NCBI GenBank assembly: GCA_948474755.1
Contig: CAOLHI010001478.1
Coordinates: 682,001 to 746,000, forward strand
DNA length: 64,000 nucleotides
Origin: Ctenosaura bakeri
Taxonomy: Eukaryota > Chordata > Lepidosauria > Squamata > Iguanidae
Direction of reading: 5' to 3'
Part shown: positions 42,876 through 54,468 of the stretch, in pieces
Position numbering within the stretch: position 1 is the stretch's first letter
Layout: every line of letters starts with the position of its first letter
Translations under genes and position numbers: made by a program
Notes under the pieces: generated by a model
Seen by the model: the letters and a program-made list of their open reading frames with translations, nothing else
Databases searched by the model: none
What the model was told of the DNA's origin: nothing

Positions 42876-42958
42876 GCCAGTCTGGTGTAGTGGTTTAAGG
42901 GTTTCACTTTAGGGTCTTCGTAAGTTGGAAACTCCCTAAGGACACATACATCATCACC
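42876..42958 (+). repeat. tRNA-derived SINE with internal deletion
   Basis: GAGCCAGTCTGGTGTAGTGG, TTTAAGGG joins directly to TTTCACTTTAGGGTCTTCGT, AAGTTGGAAACTCC. The head and tail of the SINE at 33.49 kb are present; about 110 bp between them are gone. Confidence 0.75.
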
Positions 42959-43016
42959 CTGCAAATTAAGCTTGTGTTACCTTCCAATGACCGGTTACAA
43001 AACAAAGCACACTCAG

Positions 43017-43217
43017 GCGATTTCTGTACTATACTGTTATAGTGCTATTATTACACTTTCAACGTTCTGTGGAATTTTGGGGTTTGTAGTTTAGGGAGGG
43101 GCCTTTAGAATTTTCAGCCAGAGAGCTTTTTGGCCTTAGCAAACTACAAACTCCAGAATTCCACAGGATGTTGAAAGTGGAATAAAAGCACCATAACAAT
43201 GTAGTCTGGAAATGGCT
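43017..43217. repeat. Palindromic MITE, family P, copy 8
   Basis: Left TTTCTGTACTATACTGTTAT, AGTGCTATTATTACACTTTC; right GATGTTGAAAGTGGAATAAA, AATGTAGTCTGGAAATGGC; centre AGCCAGAGAGCTTTTTGGCC as in copy 7. Confidence 0.8.
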
Positions 43218-44049
43218 CCAGTGCAGTATGTGTTGGTGAGAAAACCATGTGCTATCACAAACAGATGTCTTAACTATTAAGGAATCACAACCTTGAATAT
43301 GTTTAATCGAAGCCATTTCTAGTTGTACCACTAAATAAGCCACTGTTAAGGGCAGAGGAAGCATGCAACAGATAGAGATCCTGTTCTCCCTTACAAATGT
43401 GTGTGGGAGTTGTAGGTACAAAACAAGAGGGAAGAGGAAGCAGCGGTAAAGAAACTGTAAACTGTAGGGATGTAAATTTGGAAGAACTGTTTAGATCTCC
43501 CTATTAGGATATCTCTTTTGGTGTTAAAAAGAAGATTCCCAATTGGCCCAGATTCCCCCCACTCTAAATATTTTACTTTTAACTTGGCTTTTTGGTGTCC
43601 CAGCAAGGGTCTGATGAAAAAGTGAAAGAGGAAACAGAGAAGAGGAATCAGGCTGGTGTGGGTCATGATCTCTCTTCTGACAAAGCAACAGGTTTACCTC
43701 TTGACTAAACAGGAAGTGACTCCCATTAATGAGTCCAGTTGCTCCATGAAGCTGTTACTCATAGTACCAGAAAACTGAACTCCTTCATCCAATAAACTGC
43801 GCTCCTGCAAAATAGACTGTTTATTTAATCAAGTTCTTAATGAAGTCATTCACAAGTCTTCAGGCAACTCTTTTCTAAAAATAGATTGCCATGATGACTC
43901 AAAGTGGTGCTCCTGCCAGTCTATCTACAGCAAATCGGGCAAAAATACTTGGATAAGTCCATCAGTCTCTCTAGCTGGGGGGATGGTGGTGGCAAAATGA
44001 GGGTGTTGCCCCCAATTGGAATTCTGCCTGCCCATCACATTTTGCTTCA
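43218..44049. other. Intergenic stretch, no gene seen
   Basis: No exon or classified repeat recognised. Confidence 0.35.
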
Positions 44050-44720
44050 TCCCCCAAATTTCTAGCATTCCAGCAACTCAAAATTTCACTTGAGCATTTT
44101 GAAATCCAGTTTAGGCATTTAAAGAGAAGGGGTAGGCAGTGTTACCAAGAGAATGCAAATACAACTAATACAAAAGCACTAAGATGGATAATTTTCAGGT
44201 GCGTTTGAAAGGGATCTAGGAAATCTTCATACACCAAAGCTATACCCTAGTCACATGGGTGTGATCAGCCAAGGAAAAGCCCAATTCAATTCCTGGGCCT
44301 AGAAAATCCAAACAGGAAAATATGGTTGGGAACAGAGAAACAGGGAGATATTGGTACCCGTTCTGATGGGTGGTTAGAAACCCATATTAAATACTGGAGC
44401 CATCTTTTGGGGCACATATAAGAAGATTAGGATGTGGGAGCAAGTTTCCAGAAGGAGCAGTGACCTGTGGTTTTTAGAGGCCTGTGAAAACCAAAGCCCT
44501 ATCACTTTCACTTTAAGCCCTTGCTTACTTCATCTGCAGCAAACTGAGGTTCAGTGGCGTCATGTAGCCATGAGATATTTAAGGGTCCACGAGAGGAAGG
44601 AGGGACATTTTTCCCCGCCTGCTCCATCAAACCGGGTCATTAAGGAAAAATCCATTGCAGCCTAGGAAAGGAGATTTCCACCTTGGGAAAATCAAAATGA
44701 AGTAGACTTCCTTACAGTCA
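44050..44720 (+). repeat. Local tandem duplication, unit 1
   Basis: Shares in the same order with 44945-45850: CCAAAGCTATACCC..CACATGGGTGTG, AACAGAG..CAGGGAGATATTGG, GCACATATAAGAAGATTAGG, ATGTGGGA, the R3 phrase TGCAGCAAACTGAG, TGGCGTCA..TCCACGAG, and TCATTAA..GGAAAAATCCATTG. It is more eroded than unit 2 and the H-type MITE in it has lost its left end. Confidence 0.7.
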
Positions 44721-44759
44721 GGGGCTGGTTCCTGCGGCAGTGGAGATGTGCTTTTTCCC

Positions 44760-44925
44760 TTCCGGAGGGAGGGGGAGTGGAGTTCCTACCTTTGGAGGTT
44801 TTTAAGCAGAGGCTTGATGGCCATCTGTCGGGAGTGCTTTTTAGGGTGTTCCTGCATGACAGGGAGTTGGACTGGATGGCCCGTGTGGTCTCTTCCAACT
44901 CTACATTTCTATGATTCTATGAATA
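44760..44925 (+). mobile_element. CR1 LINE, extreme 3' end
   Basis: GGAGTTCCTACCTTTGGAGG, TTTTTAAGCAGAGGCTTGAT, GGCCATCTGTCGGGAGTGC, AGTTGGACTGGATGGCCCGT, CTTCCAACTCTACATTTCTA, TGATTCTATGA. This is the sense-strand CR1 end with its ATTCTATGA tail. It lies between the two tandem units. Confidence 0.85.
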
Positions 44926-44944
44926 ATTTTTTCCCCCCTTTATT

Positions 44945-45850
44945 TGGGATGTCAGAAATTTGAGGACTGCAGGAAAATTTCATTCGAGGGGATAGAATTC
45001 TTATTTGGGGACATTTTTCTCCCCCAAAGCTATACCCCTATCTTCTACATGGGTGTGTCATCATTTTGCCAATTGGTAAAAGAGCATCTGCAATTAAAAA
45101 CATATTCCATGGTGACCAAAAATGACAGAAACTATAGGCCAACACATTTGGAAGATACTAGGTTAGGGAAAACAGAGTAATGCAGGGAGATATTGGCTAC
45201 AGTTGTGATGGAAGATGAAGCAGAACGTTAGCTATATAACATCACAATGGAGCCATACTATGAATAGTGCACATATAAGAAGATTAGGATGTGGGATTTT
45301 TGCACATGCATTCCTTTGAAAAGCACAGGTAGCTCAGTGAACCCTCTGTGGTCCCCTTTTTCTAGCGGCTTTTAAAATGTCTCAGATGCTCTCTTCTCTC
45401 ACTTTCCCTCTTACCCTCTGCTTACTTCATCTGCTGCAAACTGAGGCCATTTCCACGTGGCGTCACTGTTGCACAATGAGGATGCATTGTCAGTGGTCCA
45501 CGAGTGGCGCTTTTGCACGACATTATTGCAGTCCCACTGCCAGTGCATCCCCACCTATCATAATCCCTGGATATGTCATTAATGGAAAAAAATCCATTAG
45601 CAGCCTATGATCACACAACATTCCCACTGCTCATGGCCATGTGGAACATGCAGAAGTGCAATGTAGGCACTTCCTTCCCCAGTGCAGCACAAGAAAGAGG
45701 CTGGTTGCACTGCGGAAGGAAGATGCATGTCGCTTGTGCTCTCTTCCAGGAGCGGCCAGGTGTGAAGGGGAATGTTCGCATCATGCTTCTATTCCAGCAA
45801 GCCACTGCCAGGATGATGCTCAGACAGAAGGAGGCGAGGTGTAGAAATGG
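44945..45850 (+). repeat. Local tandem duplication, unit 2
   Basis: Second unit of the duplication described at 44050-44720. Offset between matching phrases is about 790-860 bp, the variation coming from indels. It contains R3 text interrupted by the intact MITE at 45445-45852. Confidence 0.7.
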
Positions 45851-46075
45851 CCTGAGTTCAAAGTGCAAAAGTAGTTTTTATTCAACTAAGCCAGAAGTGG
45901 AGAAGAGAGAAAGGAGTGGAATCTTGCCCTTCCCAGTAGATTCAGGCAAAAGTTAACTGCTGCAGCCTTTGCTTGTTTATTCTTCCTCATTAACAGCTTT
46001 TACTATTTTGACCATACTGTGATGTTGTTTGGCCATACGTGTCCATTTTTTCATCTTGAAATGTTAAAGGAAAGA
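45340..46075 (+). repeat. R3 repeat split by a MITE
   Basis: Left part to CTTCATCTGCTGCAAACTGA (45444); right part from TGAGTTCAAAGTGCAAAAGT (45853) through CTCATTAACAGCTTTTACTA to GTTTGGCCATACGTGTCC. Removing the MITE and one TGA restores the continuous text seen at 38.56 and 41.80 kb. Confidence 0.8.
45445..45852. mobile_element. MITE, family H-like, copy 4 (inside R3)
   Basis: 408 bp with ends GGCCATTTCCAC and GTAGAAATGGCC, flanked by TGA on both sides (45442-45444, 45853-45855). The inside has inverted segments (ACTTCCTTCCCCAGTGCAGC, CACTGCGGAAGGAAG). The GGCCATTTC end is also that of family P, linking the two MITE families. Confidence 0.85.
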
Positions 46076-46639
46076 TAGAACAAGGAGACTGAAACATTGG
46101 AGAATTACTTGCCATGAGTGTCAATGGTACTGGGCTAGATGGCTGACTCATTTCCTAAGTTGCTGTGTATAGGAAAGGGAGAAATGATTGTATGTTAATG
46201 TGAGAAATACCCCAGGTTGAATTAGTAAGAAAGAAAAAAACCTTAATAAGCAGGAGAGCTCTTAGCAGCAGAAGCAAGTACTGTAATTATTTGACATTTG
46301 GATTTTCTAAATGTGAAGAAAATTCTGCAGGGTGGCTTTCCTTTGGTGGGATTTACGGTACTTTTAGCATTCATCAGTAATTCATCAGGAAGGCTGTGTG
46401 ACTTGATTAGAGACACAGTTGGTAAACTAGCTCACTTTCCCCCAAAAAATGTAAAGGGAGATGGAACTCTCTATGTATCTGAGATAAAAGTTCACATAGA
46501 AGGATAAGACTCATACAAACTTCTCTCTGTCAGTAGGGAACTGGAATATTGGTTCCAGTGTTTTTGAAATAAAGAAGGCTACTGTTTTCCTTTTTGAAAC
46601 AGAATGGCCACTGATAATTTTTACTTACACAAAGCTTAC

Positions 46640-46865
46640 ATGTATATGTGCCTTCAAGTCACCTGTTGACTGAGAGTAACCTCATGAATTTCATAAGGTT
46701 TTCTTAGGGAAGGAATACTTAGAGGTGGTTTTGTCAGTTCCTTCCTCTGAAATAAAGTCAATAGCACCCGGTATTCATTGGTGGATTCCCATCCAAGTAC
46801 TAACCAGGGTTAACCCTGCATAGCTTCCAAGATCAAATGGGGACCTAGTGCCTTCAGGATTTTTC
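46640..46865 (-). repeat. 5S rRNA-derived SINE, copy 3
   Basis: Plus strand reads GCCTTCAAGTCACCTGTTGA, CCTCATGAATTTCATAAGGT, AGAGGTGGTTTTGTCAGTTC, then the 5S-like part AATAGCACCCGGTATTCATT, GATTCCCATCCAAGTACTAA, CCAGGGTTAACCCTGCATAG, CTTCCAAGATCAAATGG. This is the best preserved 5S head; AGCACCCGGTATTC..CCATCCAAGTACTAACCAGG is nearly exact 5S. Confidence 0.85.
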
Positions 46866-48729
46866 AGTCTATGCCAGTTTCACCGTGTACTGATTTCTTA
46901 ATCCCAGCATTGTAGGGACAGACTTGCCTTAATAAATGTACATTGTTTTGAAGTTTTCTTGTCACTCCAGATTGCAATGCATTGAAAGAAAAGAGCATTT
47001 GTGGCCTTGGGGTGAGGAAGCTAATCTGCATGTATGTTTCACCACAGAGAAAGCGTGCTTGCACCCTATATTTGGGGTAAATTGTTCTTAGAAGAACTAG
47101 GAGAGCATGTGTAAAGTTGGGGCCAAGTGTCCCAATGTTATCTGTTATTTAAGGAAAGCTGCTATAGGAAGGAGAAATCAGAAGCAATCAAAAGAAATAA
47201 AATAATAAACTATCAAATACTTGTCCCTTTTTCCTCCACCAATTTTCAGTTCAATGCACCTCCTCCCCAAAACTTTTCACTCAAAAAGTCCCATGATTTT
47301 GATAGCTATATAAAAAAATATATGCTTCAAGAAGTGGATGCAACTGTTAGTGTGCATTCGCAGTTCACACAAGTATTTCACAAAATAGTTACAATTGTAC
47401 GTATGTGATAGCATAAGGGAAAACAGACAAGGTATCTGTGAATTATGAGTATGAATTTGTTCCAGATAAAATGGTTTCAAGCAAGCATTTGGAGATGAAT
47501 GCATCATTTGGAGAAGTGCTACCACTGAGAAGTCCTGTTTTGAAGATGGTGCCAAGTTATTTGGACAGAACAAGCAGCAACACTTTTGAATTCATTCAAA
47601 TCCATTCTGGAGTCTCACATACTGTTTAAAGCAGATTGGCCCCATAAATCCTACAAGATTTCACATGGTATCCAGAGATAAAAATTCCAATTTGAAAAAA
47701 AAAATCTGCACAAACCTATAAGAAAATACAGGCTTCCAATTTAGATCAAGCCCTCCTTAATTAAGGAGGCTCCTGTCTTTCCCATGAAATCGACATCATA
47801 AAATAAATTGTGCCATGCGCCTTGAGCAACCTATTATCACGATGACCAATTAAAAGGAGTTAACCATCAGCACTTCTTAGGGTATTGTTCCTTCAATTGG
47901 CAGAAGAGTTAATGGCCATCAAGCACCTCTTCAGAGAGAAAAATAACCTGTTTTTAAGCCTGAGCTGCCTTCTTAATCACACAGACAAAAATGATTGCAA
48001 TGCCTCCAATAATTGTGTTAGGAGAAAATAGTAAGAAATAAATGACATAGCAAGACCTGTAGGGAAAGCTTTGAGAGAGAGTGGGCACCAACATATGCTT
48101 CTTCAGAATTGTCAAGCCTTCAGTTGCTATGGTTGCAATGTTCCTAAAGAAACCAAATTAGATATTTGTGCCTTACCACTGGAATCATCCAAATGAAAAA
48201 GCATCTGCTTTCAGAATCAAACACACAGGATTTGTGTTTTCTCTAATCTGCAAAACAACATCCCCCCCCCAAAAAAAACATATATCCCATTAGCACTGTT
48301 GGGAAGAAAACACCCACCTTTATTAGGCCCTGTACATTCTTTTTGTGTATGTAACATGGAAGCAGGAGCAGGGAAGAATTTTTTTAGATAGGGGTGTTTA
48401 CACTGGAGGATGAATTATGCAGTTGAAGTTGCTGATAGTGGAGAGTACAGGCATGGAAACACTGCAGAACTGTGCTGCTAGAAGAGTACAAGCTTGAATG
48501 TTTATCTGCTGGATTAGGGCGCCTTCCTGCTCCTGATCTCACTCATATACACACTGCAGTGCAAAACATGTAAGCAACGTTTAAGTGAGATGAGCTGAAG
48601 CTGCCAATAAATCTGGATTTTAGCCTGCACATCTGAAATTGGGACACAAGTGGGACCTGGAACAGTGGTGGTGCATATTGTCACACCTTAGGAAGATTTT
48701 TTAAAAAGCATGGTTAACTGCATTGATCA
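46866..48729. other. Intergenic stretch, no gene seen
   Basis: No exon or classified repeat recognised; short poly(A)/poly(C) runs at about 47696 and 48261-48278. Confidence 0.35.
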
Positions 48730-49440
48730 GAAAACAAAATCCAAAATCCAAATTGTGGTGATGTCTTTGTCACACCAACCAAAGGATACAGAACACATTA
48801 TGCTAGCTTTCGAAACCTAAAGGGTTCTTGATCAGGCAAAGAGGTTTAAAAAAAAGCATGTCAGGGAAGGAAAGGGATGATATTGGAGTGACCACATCTA
48901 TCCATTTGTTGTGAGGTATTTTGCAGGAAACATCAGAGATGTTGCAGAGGAAACGGTTGTGCCACATACCTCCAGTTGTTAGGGACAAAGCCAGTAAGGG
49001 AAAACAATAAAGGTTTGCTTCTTCATTTGAAGTTACAAAGTACCCTCTATTGAGAAGTATGTTTCCTTCACAGTAAGTCTGTACACAGCGAGTCTTTTCA
49101 GAAGTCTCTTTACTGTCAGGTCTGGAGATAAATTTACATATTGAAACAGGCAAAGCATATCCATAGAAGCAAAACCGGGTAGCTTTACTTTCTGTTGAAG
49201 GAAACACCCCTCAGAAAATAAAATCCCAGTATATGAGAATGTGAAGTTGTAAAATCCACTTCCTCCAGTTCAAAATCTCTACACTCCTTAAGAGCATTCT
49301 TACGCCAGTCAGCTATATATGCTTTTCCAGGACTTCTGGTCTCCTTCCACTTCATCCCACCAACACCTAGCATGCAGATTTTTGGAGTGTTCAAAAGCTT
49401 CTTTGTAATCATAGATTTTAAGAAAGGTATTTAATGGATT
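48730..49440 (-). mobile_element. Possible decayed retroelement with Penelope-type tail
   Basis: The plus strand near 48800-48842 reads ATGCTAGCTTTCGAAACCTA, AAGGGTTCTTGATCAGGCAA. Its reverse complement (CTGATCAAGAACCCTTTAGG, TTTCGAAAGCTAGC) has the layout of the hammerhead-like pLTR motif of Penelope-like elements, with one substitution in the CUGAUGA box. The sequence to its right on the minus strand has broken frames without a motif I can name. Confidence 0.35.
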
Positions 49441-49687
49441 ATTGTGGATTTTGCTTTGCTCTTACAAACCCAGGTAGGTACCTCCATTTTGTACCCATGT
49501 TTTACTGGTTCACAGTCAGTGAATATGCTGTCTTCATTGGGCTCTATGGAGGGGTGACTTTTTTTCTGGTTTTTTTTTAACCTCTGAGTAACATAGAGTT
49601 CATCTGAATGTGCTGACACCTCCCTTTTCCCAGTACCTCCTTTCTGCTAGCAATCCTATCAGCACTTTACCATCTCCATTTACTGTC

Positions 49688-49702
49688 AAAGGGGATGATG
49701 CG
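49688..49702. repeat. Target-site duplication of L1, left copy
   Basis: AAAGGGGATGATGCG, identical to 49688+961 at 50649-50663. Confidence 0.85.
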
Positions 49703-50648
49703 GAGAGGATGTCAAGAAGGAGAGGATGTCAAGAAATTGGTACATATATGCATATATGGTGGAACTGTAATAGGATAATGGAATTTTGGCAAAAGGTTTT
49801 TAAAGAAATAAAAGAGATAACAGGAGTTGAGATACCAATATGTCCAAATATAGGGTTGTTGTCTATATATAATAAACTTGAGTGTACCCAGGTAATGAAT
49901 GAATTAATAACAAATTTGTTAACTGCAGCGAGGTCAATAATAGCAAAAAAATGGAAAACAAATGAAAAAGTTCAAATAGAGGAATGGTATAAAGAAGTGT
50001 GGAAAATTGCAGTTAATGATAAATTAACTTGTAGAATTAGATTTATGAAAGGTTTTGTAAAAGGGAATGATTTTGAAGAAATTTGGAAAATATTCTTGGA
50101 AAAACCTTTGATAAGAGATGGTAAAGCTACCCTTTCACAAGAAGAATGGCAATTTTGGAAAGTGTATTAAATAAAAAGTTGGTTCCGGGGGGGGGGTATT
50201 CACCTTTTTTGTTAATTATGTGGTGTTTTGTTTACTTGGATTTGTATTAATTTTTTTTTCATAACAAAAAAAAAGTAAGTTGAAACATAATTGGCTTTGG
50301 GGAGTGGGTTTACTTTTAGAAATAGTTTGATATGTTAAGTAATAAGATTATGTTTAGTAATAGCAATAGAGTAAATGTAAGGGAAAAATATAGAATTAAG
50401 AATGAAATTATTATAATAATAATAAGTATAAGGAGAATGAGATCTAGAGATAGGTAATAAAAGTATATAAGTAGTATGATGTAGAATACGCTGAATAAGT
50501 ATATGATTGTAATGGTATTGGAGAGAAATAATAATGTAAGCTTGTTTTTGTTGAAATTTCTCCCACCCGCACCTATTATGTGTATCACATGGTGTTTTAC
50601 TTTTTTGTTCTGTTTTTTTCTTTATAATCAATAAAAATTTAATTAAAA
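49703..50648 (+). mobile_element. L1-type LINE, 5'-truncated
   Basis: About 946 bp. It encodes the end of an L1-clade ORF2 protein on the plus strand up to the TAA at 50168-50170: the HIWWNCNRIMEFWQKVFKEI phrase at about 49755-49812 is the C-terminal zinc-knuckle-like region, and the frame ends EEWQFWKVY. A 3' UTR of about 450 bp, partly AT-rich, follows. It ends with AATAAAAATTTAATTAAAAAA (50629-50650). The 15-bp duplication is intact, so the insertion is fairly young. Confidence 0.9.
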
Positions 50649-50663
50649 AAAGGGGATGATGCG
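50649..50663. repeat. Target-site duplication of L1, right copy
   Basis: AAAGGGGATGATGCG directly follows the A-rich tail. Confidence 0.85.
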
Positions 50664-51609
50664 TTTAGTTTTGTATAATATAAAATGCATACCAAAGTAA
50701 GCAAAAACAACTATTAATAATGATTGTTTCTCTTTCTTGATTACAAAAATTAGCCTCTGAATTTGGTTTAAAAAGGTACATTTACAAGTTTTTATCTCTA
50801 GTTCATTAACTTTCCGTTCATCCTGTAACAGCATAATTGGTATAATATTTGGGGGGAGGATTAAGGAGGGAATAGAAACATACAAATACACACAGGAATA
50901 AGATACCACAAAAGGATAAAGGTCCAGTGGCTGCTTAGGTACACCACCAAACAAGGATTTAGTTAAAACATCCGAAAAATTTATCCCACTTTTTATTCAA
51001 ATGCTTGCACAGTTGGTCTTAATTTGTGATCAATCTATTCTTATTTCTTCCAGACAGATTTGGTATTTCATAGTGTTCACCACTTTTGCCAGAACATGCA
51101 TACCTACAGAAAAGTTCATGGGGTTTTTTAGAATAAAAAATTTAGCCCAGCAAAAAATAATATGCCTAAATGATCCAGCCACCAAGTAAACAAGGCCAGG
51201 AGAAAACAATCTTCTCATGATACCTGGTTATCTTATATTCATTCTATGAAGTGAGATACAGTTTTGCATCAACTTACGCAAATCTATTAAACAGTTTAGA
51301 TCTAGGTATTAAAATCTATTGCTCTACTAGATTTTGTATTGCAAATCTACATTGTATTTCTTATACTGCGTGTCAATCTCAACATTTTTTATAATTGCTA
51401 TCTCTACAAAATAAACTCTGTAATCCATTCAGGTTAAATTGTATATATCTTTGTTTTACCTATCTTACATGTTCTGAATTTCATATTATACAATAGGATT
51501 TGTATTGTCCAAATCTAACATCCCGGGGCTGCAATTGAAAATATACATTCTTCATTTTCTTCTTAAAAACAGTTCTGGTATGACACCAGGACAAAATTAC
51601 TAGAATAAA
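50664..51609. other. Intergenic stretch, no gene seen
   Basis: AT-rich sequence downstream of the probable MKNK1 end; nothing recognised. Confidence 0.35.
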
Positions 51610-53542
51610 AGCTTCCATGGTATGTATTTATTATGCAGGGTGTACAAAGGGTGTACAAAGGATGGTCAGTGGCCAACTGGATGGATTCTATGGACTTTCA
51701 TTTGAGAAGAGGGGAGGGGTGTGTGTGTGTGTTACTCCACAGATTAACAAGAAAAACAAGTATTTTAGAAACAACTTAAGTTTAATTTAAAGTACACACT
51801 ATCAATAATTGTGTCACATATGTAGGAATATTATTTTCCTGAGTTTCCCAGCACTTTAAAAAACCCATTAACTATGCAGTACAGTACATCTGTAAGAGCT
51901 TATACTACACTTAAAAACCAAAGTATAATTAATGACCTTCACGAATGGTGCAATACATAGAAAACCTTTAGCAGCCATTCTTCACATTCATCACTAATAC
52001 AAACCACAGTCATTAAAAAGTGTATAAATACACAAGTTGTATTCAAAGGCAAAATGTGAAACTATCCTGGCAGACAGGATTAGGATAACTTCAATTCACA
52101 TCCTACTAACTTCTTGGATTTGTCCTGTTTCCTGTTCCTTCAACATGAATACTGATTTTCAAAAGTTTGCCAACTTTAAACAAATCTTGCTTGAAAGAGA
52201 CATGAATTTCCTGAGGTGAACACCTTCAGCACTTTCAGCAAAGCAAGGCTTCCCAAGATGTTCAAGCTGAATTCACTGGCTTGGGTTTAAAATAACTTTT
52301 GTGCAACTGCAATTACAAAGCCACTAGGTTTTAAAAGGCCTTAATTGAAATAACATGTTGCATTTAAAAAGGAAATCTGACTCTACTTCTGTCACTTGTC
52401 TTTCCATTACCAAACACAAAATATACTATAGTGGAGCTTCCAGGGTCTGAGGTATAAGATTACCCCAGTAAAACTCTCTTGGCATGCAGAAATATGGGGA
52501 GGGATTGAGACACAGAGGAAATAATCACAGCTGATCATAAGAAAGCGTGTTTACTTTGTGCGGTGAAAACGGTATACACCACTCTTGCGATCTTCCTTTC
52601 TCCACCTTCAGTTTATAAAGTAGTCCATGGAATGTGTGTCTCAACAGCAAATTCCTCCCAGCACAAACTGATCCAAGCTCTAGGGAGCTTTGTTAGTGTA
52701 TCCAACTCTATGGCATTATCGTTTTGCTCACTGTGTTAGAAAAGGCTGTTTGTGATGTGTACTTAGAAATGTCAAACTGAACCAGAAGACCTGTTGTGTT
52801 GTCAAAACAGTTAGAAGATATGCTCCTCAGATGATCAAAGAGATGCTGATGATGGATTCTGCAACCATGCAAGTTCACTACATGTATGGTACAACACAAT
52901 CCTAATTTTAAGCAACTTTGTTACTGGCTGTGCTGGCTGAAAATTTCTGAGAGTAGTTTTCCAAACAAGTAAATGTTCAAAACTCTGGTCACATCTATAG
53001 ATGCCTAGTCAAGTCAGGGATACAGCTTAATAAAGGCACACACTCTGGAAACAAAGATAAAAGAAAGGGTTTTTGTTTGCTTGTTTGTTTTATGCATATG
53101 TTTTGCTATTTTGCTGAAGTCTTATAACTGGACAAAGAAAGTTAAAAAGCAGCCAAGCCAAGTGGCCACCACAGTTATTCTGGAGCTGCAGGCAGAAGAC
53201 TCAAAGCTGTGGAAGGATCAAAAAGTCCTTCAAGAACCTGTTAGTTCAGAGCCCTTCTTCTATTAGTCCCAAGACTGGTAACAGAGGTTTCTTCTCTGGT
53301 ATCGAGAAATATGTGCAAACACAGCCTGGGTGGTTGGTTTTATCAGTACCATAGCACCATTATTATCTAAAAATTTCTTATAATTCATATCTACAAACTT
53401 AAAAAACTCCAAATAAATCAGATCCTATATTACTTCACCACAAGCTTCATCCTAAAAACTTTTTAAACAATGCTAGATCAATGAGTCCTTTAAAACAGCA
53501 ATACAAAAAGCAGAGTCTAACACTGGTAAACAGAGAGAGGTG
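51610..53542 (-). other. MKNK1: Probable 3' UTR of MKNK1
   Basis: Region following the stop codon on the minus strand. The first canonical AATAAA I find on that strand is at 51627-51632, which would give a UTR of about 1.9 kb ending near 51610. The segment contains no repeat that I recognise, in contrast to its surroundings, as expected for an exon. The end point is inferred; an earlier non-canonical site could be used. Confidence 0.5.
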
Positions 53543-53771
53543 TTAAAGGGCTGAATGAGGAGCTGGTTGGAAGTCGCTGCTCTTTGTTGCCTGGGTCATG
53601 GCTCTTCGTTTGGCAAGGCGAGATTTAGAAGGAGGAGACAGCTTCATGGAGCACATGGCCTGCAACATACTCTCTTGCTCTTCATTGAGATGATTCTCAT
53701 GCTGGGAGAGCTGGCGGTTCAGGGCAATGGCCTCAGCAGCAAAGAGGGTCAGCTCTTTTGTGCTGCTGTTC
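53543..53771 (-). CDS. MKNK1: MKNK1 last coding exon (C-terminal regulatory region)
   Basis: Minus strand, 229 bp, after the acceptor TTTCCAG. One base completes an Arg codon, then 75 codons run to TAA (53545-53543). It starts NSSTKELTLFAAEAIALNRQ and contains CSMKLSPPSKSRLAKRRAM. The SRLAKRR segment is the basic docking motif through which ERK and p38 bind MNK1 to activate it. The tail ends PAPHSAL, comparable to the SPPTAL-type end of the mammalian long isoform. So this species keeps the MAPK-responsive isoform tail. Confidence 0.93.
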
Positions 53772-54424
53772 CTGGAAAGGGAGTGGAGGAAGGAACAGAC
53801 AAAATCAGTTCATACCCTGCAGGAAGAGCTTGTTGGGGCTGTACACTGGTATACCAGTAAAAAGCATGTTTTACTTTCTTCTAGTTCACTCAAGACAAAG
53901 ACAGCAACAGCAGGAGAAGGTTACCTGCCTGTGCAATGTAATTCCTGAGTGACTGATCAATGAGGAATTTGGGGTGGGGGGAGAGAGAAGGCAGCATGGG
54001 AGGTCTGGCCTGGACAGCACAGACATTTCAGAAAAAGCAGCATGTAGCCAGCAGCCTTCTCCTCCCATTGCTTCTGCTGCCTTTTTCCTTCTTTCCTTGC
54101 TGCCACCTTGTTACTTTTGCCACTTTGCCTCTACCAAGATAGTCACATCATTAACGGAGCCATTAGGATCTTGGCCTAAAAATACAGATGTTCATGCCAG
54201 CAAAAATTCTCTCTTCATTGTGTCATTTATCAATAGTCAAAGTAAGGTTGTCTGATCATAAATAAATGCCATGAGCTATTCAGACACAAAAGACTGTGAC
54301 AGCTTTTCCAACTAGTGCTATTTAATGCTTCTCCCTTCCCCCCGAGAATTTCTTGTACTAGACTGTAACAACTCTCCAAGTACCCCTTTTCAACTGGTTA
54401 TAAAAGACAATCAGAAAAGGTTAC

Positions 54425-54468
54425 CTTTGGAGAACCTGTGGTGTAGGCAGCCCTCTTTCAGAAGCATG
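54425..54468 (-). CDS. MKNK1: MKNK1 short linker exon
   Basis: Minus strand, 44 bp, acceptor TATATACAG, donor GTAACC. It encodes HASERGLPTPQVLQ and two bases of an Arg codon completed in the next exon. This is the segment just after the kinase domain; mammalian MNK1 has GLPTPQVLQR here. Phases agree on both sides. Confidence 0.92.

Noticed and set aside
46740..46860. 5S rRNA gene
   Set aside because: The 5S-like block is diverged, incomplete at its 5' end and fused to a SINE body found at other loci.
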